Positions 11,146 to 23,900 of a stretch of 64,000 nt of DNA are shown piece after piece. The DNA is from Apoda limacodes (Eukaryota > Arthropoda > Insecta > Lepidoptera > Limacodidae): the NCBI GenBank assembly GCA_946406115.1, contig OX291542.1, positions 3,124,959 through 3,188,958 of the forward strand. Direction: 5' to 3'. The translations under genes were made by a program, and so were the position numbers. How positions within the stretch are numbered: position 1 is the stretch's first letter; each line of letters begins with the position of its first letter. The notes beneath the pieces were generated by a model. It worked only from the letters and a program-made list of their open reading frames with translations, did no database searches and was not told the DNA's origin.

Positions 11146-14100
11146 TCCAGTATCTCCCAAATCCAACTTTTGAATGCGATGGACAAATATTACGGCGGCA
11201 CAAAAACCAAATCCAAATAGAACAATATATTAAATCAATAAATCACCGAGTAGATTTTGTAGAAGATTGATATAAAATAAGAAAAAAAAATAAGTTAATA
11301 AAGGTTTTCAAGGGCGATCACCTTTTTGTATGCCTCTTTGTTATCGTAGGTAAGAAAAATTAAATCCCAATAATAATTACGCACGCACACTTATATATTC
11401 ATTCATAATTTTCGGTTGCGAAGCCAGTGTGAGACGAAATAATAAATTACAATTCTCTCCCTTTCGCGACTTTTTCGCTGCGTTGCGCCTTGGGTTCAAA
11501 GTCCATTAAGGTTAGATTGGTGTGTCGCTTAGGCCGACTTGCGGAAGATTCAGGGTTAGTTAAATAACTAGCTAAATAACTAAACCTGGGTCAAATGTAT
11601 AACTAGATAACTTGTCAATTGTCTTGCAGAAGCAGAAAGTTAACTATTCCTCAGAAGTGACAACATAATAAAAATAAATGTGCATCCTGTTATAAACCGC
11701 CTAAATAAGAAATTCCTGCATAAGTATATATGGTTCTCGCTCTCTCTTGTTAGAAACAATAAATCTATCTCTTTTTACAATCTCTGTTATTCTTCTACAA
11801 TGAACTTTCAAAGATAATACCTTATTATGTCGTCCTTCGACTCCTTCGTGATGCCATGCAGCCGATGGCCAGATGTTTATGAATGACGTTTTAGGAATGA
11901 AAGATGCTTTTAAAAATTGTGTTATTCCATGTTTTGCATTATAGGCGTACGTAGGTACTCAGTCTGTCGGTTTATTCACTACATATTTATTTAATTTGAA
12001 TTGTGCAAATAGAAAGTGTTAAAAATGGACCTACTACAGATCTTTCGTTGTCTTAACGCGTTCGTTCTTGCTCCATTTTTTTCTACGGTGGAGTCCTTGC
12101 CTATGTGTATGTGTTGAATATAGAAAAAAAACCGAGGTACCTTGAATGCCTGCAGGCAGCAAAGCAAAAATAATGAACCCCGGAATTCAGTGAACATACC
12201 TATAATTATTATCTGAGAATAGTGAGTAAAAGATTAGTTTTCTCATACTTTTAAAATACCTAAACACTTTGTTCTTGCACAGTTCTATTAAAATGGTTTA
12301 AGATAATGTATTCGTCAGAAAAATTGAATGTTTTCTACCTACTTACCTATTTATAGTTATAGGTACCTACTCATAGTCGAACGTATAAACTTAACCAGAA
12401 AACCGATATCAACACGAATTTAACTTAAAAATGTTGGCGCAATATGGCGGAGTTAGTGACTTAACCCTCCGATGGAGGCGGGTTAAATTTTTAGTATTTA
12501 ACTCGGCAGTGACCCGGGTTAAGTAGTAGCGCAAGACAAATATGACTTTGACTCAGGTTATCTTTATAACTTGACAAAAATGGCGCTAACCCTGAGGAGC
12601 GCAAGTGGCCCTTACTGTACAATACGCGGTAATGTAGGGACTCCTTGAAGTCGGTTAAAAACAAACTTAAGCTTTTTTGTGGTCTTAGCGACGGACCGCT
12701 ACCTAGGCTGAAGGATTTGTATCAAGCCAGACCTTCTCAATTAAAAAAAAAAACTTTCAAACTAAAATGAACGGTTACTATTTTGGTCTGCATTAAATTC
12801 ATTTTCTCCTGCGGTTTTTCCATTGTATATTGTTGGATTGATAAATTTGCAGCACAAACTTTAAAATAAATAAACTCAAAATGACTGCCTCTGGTGCCGG
12901 TTAGTAACAGTATGACTTACGACCATCGATATTTTTATACTTTATACAATAGCCTAAATAGGGTGAATGCTCCTATTACCAGCCTCCCCCCAAATATCAG
13001 CCGGGCGTGCTTTTTTGTTCCTATCCCTTGGTTAGGGATCCATTTCACGGATTGTTGTGCCAATAAGCGCAAATTTTTACAAAAACGCGTGATTTTTCAC
13101 ACTTAGCGATATTTCACTTACTTTAATGCTTAGGTATATCTTTATAATTTAAGGGAACAAGTATGAATATTTCGTACAGTTAATAAGAAATATTAAGTAA
13201 ATTTTGCTCCTGGATTTAGAATTTAATAGAGGTCTGATTTTTGGTCCATTTGTTTGTATGGAGTGCCGGGCTGGCTGAAATTTGGTACCGGAACTGTTTC
13301 AAATATCAGCCACCACTTATATTTTTTAACTCAACTATCGATTTTTGTTTGCGATTGTACTTTTTCGTGCTTGACATTATTAATAACATGTTAAAATATG
13401 TTTATCTAGTACAGCTTTACTTTAGAGACAGCTTCCTTAGCTTTCAAATGTCTATATTGTCATTTATTAACTAAAATAATAACAAATTAATTGTGAAGTA
13501 CAATCACGACCATAAGTCTTTTCCATTATTTTGTTTTAGTTATTAGTATAGTGAGACTTGTAGTAATTGATATAATGACTATGCTTTTCGTTTTTTATTT
13601 TTATATCTTAACGGTTTTTATTCCCATATATTCATATATAATATCATTGTTTAGGGTATTGTTTCTTTTCACCTACTACTTTAGTCCGACATGAGAGGGG
13701 GTGAGCCTATCACCACAGCACTGCTTGTAATGCAATATATCTGAACTTAGTAGTCTGTATATATGTCGTCGATGCAAGGGTCTACTTGATTTTTGGTAAA
13801 CGTAAGATTGAGGAACAAAAACTAACAAAGAATAATTTTTAACTATGTTAAATCAGAGCTTCATGTAAGAATCTCACGCAGGCGAAGTAGCGGATGAAAG
13901 CTAGTAGTAGTATGAATTTTCTTTGGCACTAGCAACAAATCACATGGCCTAAATGTATGGTAAAAATATTTCTATCAAGTCTTAGAGCATAATCATCTAA
14001 AATCACGAAAAATGCTAGGCTGATATTTGGTACTCATGAGGCTGTTATTACATCCAAGGCAACTGATATTTGGAATATACCACAAAATTCACAAAAACAT

Positions 14101-14951
14101 GTTTTTTTAATAGTTTTTCTAGTATTGTCATTTTTATGCATAATAATTCAAACTCAACATTACAAGCTACAAGTAACGAGTAAGAGTCTTAGGTTATTGT
14201 TTATTATGAGATGGATTATAACCATTCAAAGTTGATAAAAAAGGTTAGGGGGCTGATATATGGCTCATTCAACCTAATCTTCGTTTTACTTCCGTGTTGT
14301 CGTAGTTGATTTCATATTTCGCCTCTGTATCACTACGCTCTACCGCACAGGCCTGGCCAGAGAACTCCTCTGCCATTTGGCCAGTTGTAATTGGTGGATG
14401 TTTGTCGCGCTAGTGGCTACACCCTTGTTTTTAACCCAAACCTGTCAGGATCGGGTTGGGTTAAAAATCAGTAACTTGATATAAAAATGACATCATCGGG
14501 TTCCCAACTCAACCCTAAATATTTTATACAGATGACAGAGTTACAACTGTTAACTTAAATTAATGTTTAGTTTTTTAGAAATTTTGTAATTTTTAAGGGT
14601 CATATTTAAATTTGAAGTACCTATGTAAAGCCTAGGGAACACTAAACTTAAATTGAAGTTTGTACAAAAATACTTCAAAACAAAAACTAATTTCAAATAT
14701 GGCTGCCAACTCTATTGAACCCATGTTAAGTATGGTTTACTTCTGTCAACATTAGAGTAACAATATTTTTGAATGGCATCAGGTTTGAACTTAGTTTTAG
14801 AATTAGAAGTCATAACTCTACTTGGCTTTTGAACACTCCTCCTGAGGAGCCTAGAGTGTTTGGAGACAGACCAATACCGATCAACAGGATATATTTATAA
14901 ACAATTAAAAAAATTGTTGCTCAGTTTAAAATTGTATTTATGAATTTTCAG
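11146..14951. other. AT-rich DNA; possible home of CENP-N exon 1
   Basis: No confident gene. At 11151 an acceptor-like TTCCAG precedes a 39-codon open frame with an AATAAA inside it, which I could not place in a gene. A TTAACCC...GGGTTAA imperfect palindrome lies at 12461-12486, and a TTTTTAACCCAAACC / GGGTTGGGTTAAAAA hairpin at about 14430-14466. The missing first coding exon of CENP-N should lie here or further upstream; I could not identify it. Confidence 0.3.
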
Positions 14952-17900
14952 CCTTGTCAGAATTACAAGCAATAATATCAAAAATGTCATTGCGCATGTG
15001 CTGTGCTGCAGTGTTGCCAGAGTTTGACTTAAGGTGGCATGGTGTGTCACGTACTGTTCGTAATAACCGGCAGCCTATGACTTCCTCCAGCATTGCCACA
15101 GTGTTGAGGCTGCATGCACAAACATTACCAAATGAGGATGTTGAAGAAATACTAGAAAAACTTCGGCTGAAGTGTAAGGATTTCACCAATTGTCATTACA
15201 AATTAACTTATACACCTTTATTCTTTAACCTCTTTAGCATCTCTGGCGTTTACTGGTTACCACAATGAAAATGTTAAGCATCTGCGGTGTACACTGGTTA
15301 CCACACCTGCAGTGCTCGATTCAACTTCATACTGTATGAACCTGCATGCAGAGTTGGTTGACCAATTGGAAGACAGAACCTTGAAAAACTTTACTTAGAA
15401 TGTGATGTTTGATTGGTCCATTTGAAAAATGAATAATAAAAATTGACATTTGTAGTTTGTGAATGCACAGTATGGGGTAATGGTAGTCCGTGATAATTCA
15501 AGGTATTAGTAGTAGTAAGGTCTTCATAAGCTCAGTGTCATAAAAAAAAATTTTTTTTAACTAATTTAGTGTTACAAATTGTTTTAATGTTGTAATCAAA
15601 ATGTAATAAGTGTAATTAATGATACATATTACATAAATAGTAATAATTGAAAAATATATGACTTGATTGTTGTGTGTTGACAGTGTTTGTTGTGTAGTAT
15701 TGTTTTCAAGAAAGAAAAGTAATAATCTAGTTTTTGAATGAAAAAAAAAATAGGTTACACTGTTCACCCCTAGTGGCCGTAACGCTCAATGATATCGGCA
15801 AGCATGGGGCCAGGAGCGCTCAAAAGGTTAAAAAGGGCTTCTATTTATTTAAACAGTTACTTGCAATTTGGTTCAGGTTTAAAGGGCCATTAGTCTATTG
15901 TATGTTTCACTAAGAAAATACAAAATGCATGTCCAATAACTAGTTGGGTGGTAGAAAGTAAGCAATAAAAAAAATATGAATATAGGAGGAAATATATCTA
16001 TGAAAATATTATGTATGTCCATAAAATTATATCCTAATTCTTGTTTATTTCTCTTGACCATTCAAAAGTGTTTATAGGGTTTCTATGGGTTTAAATAAAA
16101 AGATTTTGAATTTTATAGTAAGATCAGATAAAATACTTGTTTATTGCCCGTACACCCACTGGGTAAAAAAATTACCCATGGATCACCTGGTGTACAATGG
16201 GAAATAAACGAAAAGAATCTACCCGCGGTCCACCCGCGTAGTTCACGTGGACCTGGATGACAACAGTAAATTTTTGTCCATAGTGAAATTCCTGCAACAG
16301 GACTCTCCAATACTAGGAGTTCATTTCAAATGACAGCTGTGAAACTAAAAAAGGCTATATCTCCGAAACTACTGATCGGAGACTAGGTGTATCTTCATAT
16401 TGGATGTCAGCTGTCAAACTAAAACATAAATCCGCTCAGTTGTTATTAATCTAAAGGACATTTTCTAATAATTTATTAGACTAAGAAGTGAAAACGTTAT
16501 ATTTGTAAATTGCTCAAAAGAAAGAACATCTTTGTACTGCTGTCTTTTATATTTGAGTTCACAAGTATTTACCTTATTTAAGACTATTGCATACCCTAGC
16601 CGAAGCGTGCCGTTTCCATTATTGAAGCATACAAAGACACACAGTTCCACATACAATAGGCGCTAGCACGTGACCGCATGTTGAAAATCTCGATGTTCTT
16701 TGTTTAGGTGCGTTTTGATGACTGCTTCAATGCGTTCAATGTCATAATCCTGCCAAGTTAAAAAGTCATAAATTCTGTATAACACAGTACAAATCTTGGT
16801 TCATTCTCTTTGGTAGGATAACCGCATTATGTACATTATGTCGGTCAACAAAACGCCACTTTTTTTGTCGGTATGGAATGCAAATATTTATTTAGAATTA
16901 GCAAATCCACTTGATCATATTAATATACATTTTTTGAAATAAGAATCAAGGGAATATCACTATTAGTTTTTCTAACAACCAAAAATAGAGTGTCCGAATT
17001 ATTATTTTTTCTAATTGTTTGAATATCCGAATTAATATAATATTAGCAAATCCACTTAATTAAGGTTTGAACTATAACATTTTTTTTTTTCACATCAAAA
17101 AGTGTACTCAGGGTCAGGACTGTAACAAAATTAATAAAATTCTTGCAAACTTAACACATTTGGGTAAGCCATCACCTTAAAATGTATGCAACTGAAGAAA
17201 TTGTTATCTATGGTCAATTATAAGAATTATTAAAAAAAAAAGTTCCTCTTATGCTTATCACTACAACTACTATTAGCTAGCATAACTACAACTAATATAA
17301 AGCTATCAATGCTAAAATGGTGAAAAGTAAATAATTTCATTATATTGATTTTTTATAGCCTGTCTTGTGTCTATTACACCAAGCTGAGCAAAGTCCAATG
17401 ATTGGTGGCAGGCAGTGGTTAGTTTATTTAGGAACTACAATTCTCATGACGATAATCCTAAATACCTTATACATTACCTAGCTATTAGGTTACGGGAGGG
17501 CATAATCCAGCAAAGGGGATTTCGCCAGTAAAGAGGCGGGGGCATCTGCATCCATACGCCATTGCTTGTACATGATGAAAACATGGTTGAGCAAAGCGAT
17601 GGCTGATTCATGTGTCATACTCGTGAACTGGTGCCGCCTGTGGAGGCTGGTCTGCTCTTGCAAACTTCTTTGAATTCTTAGTATTTAGTCTTACTTTTTT
17701 GTTTTGTTTATCAATACTGTAAGACATTGATTATTTCTTAGTGATGAATACATGAACTGTCTTTTTTTTATATATTGCAATTAGATACTTTTTTATGTTG
17801 TGCTTGTGCTTTATATTTCATGTTTTTTTATGTTTGTAATGGAAAGTGTCCTTTTATGATAGGGAGGGCATTTTCCAATATTTTAATTGGACACTGTAAG

Positions 17901-20900
17901 AGAAAGGGAGAAAAGAAATGCCCTTGCTGAGTTTCTTGCCGGTTCTTCTCAGTACAAGGTCTCCCGCCCTATATCCTTACGAACCGATGGCGTAGTGACA
18001 TTCGTAAGTGCTCAATTATTGTAGCCTAAACTGATAAATTATATTTAATTCGAATTTGATGAAAATGAAATAATACATCATTAATACAAAATTTATGGTT
18101 TTAGTGGTGACAGTCCAACAGAGAAGATGGCATACTGTTATACTAACGGATCAGGTGAAGCAGGACCCACCTGCCATGTTAAGTAGAGTGCTTGCATCCA
18201 GGATTGGACATGCATTAAAGCAAAGCAGAGCTGGAAAAGTAATGAGGCCAGCGGTAAGAGTTACTATTTACTCCATTTTATTGTTGAACATTTTTGTGTA
18301 AGCTCTGTGGGGTAATGACCTACCTGCTGAACTAAGTACTGCGGCGCGGGTTCAATCCCCGCACAGGACAAACATTTATGCATACATTTGAATAAATAAA
18401 AAAATATTTTTGGACATAACAACACAGCGCCGTCTGGCCCCAAAGTAAGCACAGCTTTTATTATGGGTACCAGACAACGGATACAAATACTTTTATATTA
18501 CTTTTTTTTTTGTAATTACATACATATTATACATTTACACGCAGACTTTACCACTGCTTCACTTTCTTTTACAAACGAAAATTGCACTGGACGACAGAAG
18601 GCTGGTGAGCAAGGCATCTCATTTTCCCACCCTGTGATTCCTCACATGTTAATTTTAATGGTGCAAGTGATGTCTTAAGAATACTGGAGTCATCTCGAGC
18701 AGATTCCAATTTTTGCTCATACCAGCTCTGGCTGCAGGGTCCGTCAAACCCCCATTTAGAAGTTAAAACCATGTCTTTTTCTTTTAACTCATCTGTTGGA
18801 TCTGAAGGATCAGAGCTTAAAGAGTAATTCTGGCAGAAGTTTACAATAACAGCATTATCTTTTTTCAGTGGATAACACTCCTTCTTTTGTTTTTTGGACG
18901 CCATATGGATACTAGTTGCAAAGACCTTCTCGAACAGCTAACTCTGTTAATGTTATATATTGCCATTTTGAAAGTTAAAGAGATATTAATAAACCAAATG
19001 CCTTTAGGTCTTTTACCTGGCTGGTTGTTTGATGATATCTTGGAATCACAAGTAGGTTCAAAGCGTGGGTCTTATATCAGCAGCGGCGCGATCAAATCTG
19101 TTTATACTACGTACCTAAACATTGTGTGTGTGTCTCCCCCTCTCAGCAAAACCGTTGTATTTGGCAATATATAAACAACCTCTAAAATTTTGGTTTATGA
19201 GGCTACTACGGAACCCTACATTGCGTGTGGCCCGACAAGCACTTGGCCGGTTTTATTGTTTTATTCCTCATTCTTCAAAAGGTATACGAGGAAACTTTCT
19301 TTTGGTCATCGTACCAACTGACGATGTTGATGTAGATGGCAGTTCTTCATTACAAATAAAAGACGCTAAAGCTTCAGGAACATTTTCTTTGATACAGCTA
19401 AGCTAATCAATATTTTTCTCAAACCATTTTCCATATTCACTTTTGAACATCTCTATTTTTCGGTCGCCTGCACGCCAATGCTTGCCTACCACTCTAGTAG
19501 ATTGTCGGCAAAATTATTTTAAAGGCACACGATCGTCTTCGGCTTAATCTATCTATACAAGATAATGTCAAACAAATGTTGTTAATATATACCTATTTTG
19601 TTGTAATTTTTTTAAAATAACAAACAGATCAAGATTTGATACAATACTTCCCATGTTTGTTGTGATTATTTTTAATGCTCAAAGTGAACAATTCTCATTT
19701 TTTGCACTCCCTTATTTATTACAAAAGATTTCATTACTATTTTCATTTATCGTTAACTAATTGGCACAACTCTTGCAATATTTGGTAAATACAATAATGA
19801 GGATACTTCTTATTCGCTTATTTAATACCGTGGGAGATTAAGGTGTTGTTAAATAATTTAGTGTCTTAGAAGCTTCATACACCCCAACAAACAATTTACA
19901 GTTGGTTACAGGTCATGTTGAAACTCAGAGTACTACTATTGATTTATGAAATAAGTTTAGCTCTATAGGTTGTATTAGATATGTCAAAAAGAAGTTAAAT
20001 ATTCTTTCCAGTTAGTGTAGCAGCAGCGGACGCTTATATACTTATGATGTTAAAGCTTGTTTCGGCCTGCAGCGTCAAAAGCTGTTTGAACATCTTCATT
20101 AACTCCCTATAATTCTTATTGCTATAAATGTGCTATATCAGAGTTGCTTATATATTATAAGGCTGTTGTTCAACTTCATTAACGTTATTGGTTCTGCAAC
20201 GGAGTTAATTAAGAGTGTAGTAACACCAAACACTACATCCGTTGTATAACTCTTACATACAGCTTACGCCTGTAATACGAAAGACAATAATAAGTAAAAT
20301 AGTTATAGCAGTTTTGTACGATCCTGATATAAGGGTTATGGTGTAAGATAAACAAATAATAATTCTTTTATAACACCATTAAACATTAAGTTTCTAAAAA
20401 GCTTAGCTTTAAGTTTTTGCCTATAATCTTACATTACATTATGAAAATATTTATCGAACTGAGCTAAAATTTGGGATTTCACTACTCCGCAAAGAACCCT
20501 AATCTTAAGGTATATAGTTAAAGCTAAAGCCGGTATTTTACTCTTCGCTGCAGGTACAGTACAGTAAAGAAAACCGCGGCCACAATAACACTAACATTGA
20601 GTAGTGCTGTGTTCCTGGCGGTGAGTAAGGTTGCCAGAGCTCTCTTTGAAAATTCGCTGCGCGGACAGTGGAGGACCGGCGGTGCTTATTGCTGTCATTG
20701 CTCGGCGTAGACGCGGCGAGCTGGTTCGGCGGTCAGGGAGACCTGATGAAACGGCTGACCGCTGGCCGGCCCGCAGGTTGAAAGGGTTCCCGACCCAGGG
20801 ATCACTTAATCTCCGCCCTGGGAGGCTGATCCGCCAGCCTGTGTAAATTCTCTGAAGTGGTAGTCGTGCCGGAGAAGGAGACCGGAGTGGACCCGGCTAC

Positions 20901-23900
20901 TACAACAGAAGGGGATCAGGAGCCCTTCCGCCCGCCGTGCCAGCAACCGTATCATCTGTGTTGAGCTTCCGCAGTCTTAGTACCGCACCTTTTTGTCTTC
21001 TAAGCTGTCTGTGCAGTGAATCCTCATCCCTAGTCTAATTAACTTTACATAAAATGGGCAGAAATAGAAAAAGGAAGAGTTTTTACAGCGGCTACTCCAT
21101 CCACATACAATGTGGATTTTTGTAATATCAGGGGTATTCACGCAAATCTTAATGCAGTCCACCATCACCTCGAGACTGCGCAGCCGACCATCCTATTTCT
21201 AACGGAGACGCAGATATCCTGCCCGGTCGACACATCATACCTTCATTATCCCGGCTACAAACTCGAGCACAATTTTTTGAGTCGTGCCGGTGTATGTATG
21301 TTCGTCCGGGAGGATATCTGCTGTCGCCGACTTCATAGCCTTGAAGACAGGGACTTGTCGATATTGTGGGTGCGCGTAGATCACGGCGGCCACACTCGTA
21401 TCTATGCGTGCCTATACAGGTCTCATAGCGGTGACACGGACGTTACTCGACTATTCATGCACCTGAGTTTGACGACTGACAAAGTTCTAGAGCAATATCC
21501 CACAGCAGAACTAGTTATTTTGGGAGACTTTAACGCCCACCATCGTGAGTGGCTCAGTTCTCAAACCAATAATTATGCAGGGATATAGCTCATGAATTTG
21601 CTCTGACCTATGGATTCTCTCAGCTGGTACTTTCTCCAACGAGAATACCAGATATAGAGGACCATACGAGCTCCTTACTGGACCTTCTGCTGACTACACG
21701 TCCAGACGGATACTCTTTATCAGTGGATGCGCCTCTTGGCTCCTCGGACCACTGTCTCGTTCGGACTCAAATGTCATGCACACAACCCGATCCTTCTGGG
21801 CCAACTAATTGGCGTCGTGTGTGGCACTATAAGTCGGCAGACTGGGACGGATTGCGAGAATTTTATGTATCGTACCCGTGGAGGCAGCTCTGCTTTAGCT
21901 CAGATGATCCTGACGTTTGCGCAGCTGCAGTCACTGAGACAATCCTCGCTGGTATGGAATGTTTTATTCCTTACCTGCGAGTAGCTGCCGGCGTCAAAAA
22001 ACGACCGTGGTTTAATAGGTCTTGCAGAGAAGCTAAAATTCTTAAGCAAACTGCGTAGAAGGCTTGGACCACGGCTCATAATAATAATGATCCGAATATT
22101 TCTGAGTTAAAGCAACTGCCAGAGCAAAATTCCAATTCATCGGCAAAATAGGTGGACGACTTGCGAGCTATCCTTCTGGGAGTCGTGCTTGCTAAAGCTG
22201 CCGAGGGGAACTTCTTCCAGTCTTTGTTACCATCACTGCGAAAGGCCGATGGTGGCTTGGCCCATAGTGCAAAAGAGAAAGCCGATCTATTGGGCAGTCT
22301 CTTTGCCTCCAACTCGAATATGAACGACGAAGGCGCTGTACCACCTACTTTACCGTGGTGCGGTAAGACCATGCCGGAAATCTCTATAACACAGCGACAG
22401 GTCCGGCGGGCGTTGCTTTCCCTAGACGTTCATAAGTCGAGTGGGCCAGACGGTATACCAGCAGTGGTGCTTAAGCAGTGTGCTCCTGAGTTGTGTCCTG
22501 TACTCACGCGCCTCTTCGCGCTTTCCTACCATACTAGGCAATTTCCGTCTTTATGGAATTCTGCGAATGTGCACCCGGTGCCTAAAAAGGGCGATAGATC
22601 AGATCCATCGAATTACAGGCCCATCGCAATTACCTCTCTCCTCACCAAGGTGATGGAGCGTGTGATCAACATACAGCTTTTGAGATACCTAAAAAAACAC
22701 GACCTGATCAGCGACCGTCAATATGGCTTTCGCCACGGTCGGTCCACTCGTGACCTTCTAGTGTATCTCACACACCGATGGGTACTAGCCATTGAGAGTC
22801 AGGGGGAGGCATTGGCATGTAGCCTAGACATGAAGGCGTTCGATCGGGTCTGACACCGGGGTCTTCTATCGAAGTTGCCATCTTACGGAGTACCCGAGGG
22901 TTTGTGCAAATGGGTGGCTAGCTTTTTGTCCGGCAGACGCATACGAGCCGTAGTTGACGGTAGTTGCTCTGATAGCATGGACAGTAATGCTGGTGTCCCG
23001 CAAGGCTTTGTGCTGTCTCCTACTGCACATCAATGATATGTTGGAGATCAACAACATACATTGCTATACAGATGACAGTACTGGAGACGCTTATTACACG
23101 GGCCGTGCAAGCATCCCTCGTTCTTTGAAGAACTTGTTTCTTAATTCGAGATCGGTCTGTCCAAGGTCTCTGACTGGGGACGGGAAAACTTGGTCCGATT
23201 CAACTCTTCAAAGACACAAGTCTGCGCGTTCACCGCTAAGAAAACCCCATTCACTGTTGTCCCACAATTCCAGAACACTCCCCTCTCCATCTCCAAGAGC
23301 ATTGGGATCCTTGGTGTTCACATCTCCAGCGATGTTCAGATCCGAGATCACTTGCTAGTCAAGGTAAAGCTGGCGTTCACGTCGGGGCAAAAGTTGCTGC
23401 TTTACAAGTCGCAAGTCCGGCCCCATATGGAGTACTGCTGTCATCTCTGGGCGGGTGCAACCGGATACCAGCTTGGCCCTTTTCACTCGGTTCAACGACG
23501 GGCTGTGAGAATTGTCGACGATCCTAAACTCACTTGCGGTATCGAGCCCCTAAGTCTGAGGAGAGACTTTGCCTCCCTGTGTGTGTTCTACCGCTTGTAC
23601 AATGGGTTGTGTTCTGAGGAATTCACCGCTTGCCATCGGCAGGGAATTCATTTTCACACTTTAAAACCGAAATGGTCGTGTACAGTGCGGTTTCAGAGAA
23701 ACTTCCTCCCGCGAAGGCTTAGGTCGTGGAATGAGCTCCCTGCCAAGGTTTTCTCTAAGGACTACAGTATTGGGTTGGCAACGCGCGAGTGATGCCCTTG
23801 GTGTTGCTAGCGTCCATAGGCTACGGTGACCGCTTACCATCAGGCGAACCGTAGGCCTGTTTGCCACCTTAGTAGCATAAAAAAAAAAAAAAAGTAGATG

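Larger units (their letters stand above)
20540..23893 (+). mobile_element. Near full-length CR1/Jockey-superfamily LINE with poly(A)
   Basis: A GC-rich 5' region (20560-21060) precedes endonuclease and reverse transcriptase reading frames, then a 3' UTR ending ACCATCAGGCGAACCGTAGG...CCACCTTAGTAGCATA and an A run (23880-23893). The GC-rich, codon-like composition stands out from the AT-rich CENP-N intron around it. Frameshifts and an early stop show it is dead. The same family is seen at 27345-27490, 34780-36060, 37500-37690 and 63567-63770. CR1 versus Jockey clade cannot be settled by eye. Confidence 0.85.

Noticed and set aside
14280..14951. First coding exon of CENP-N at ATGGCTGCC (about 14700) or ATGGCATCAGG (about 14774)
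   Set aside because: Neither frame leads in phase to a GT donor ending with one extra base, and neither resembles the CENP-N N-terminus.
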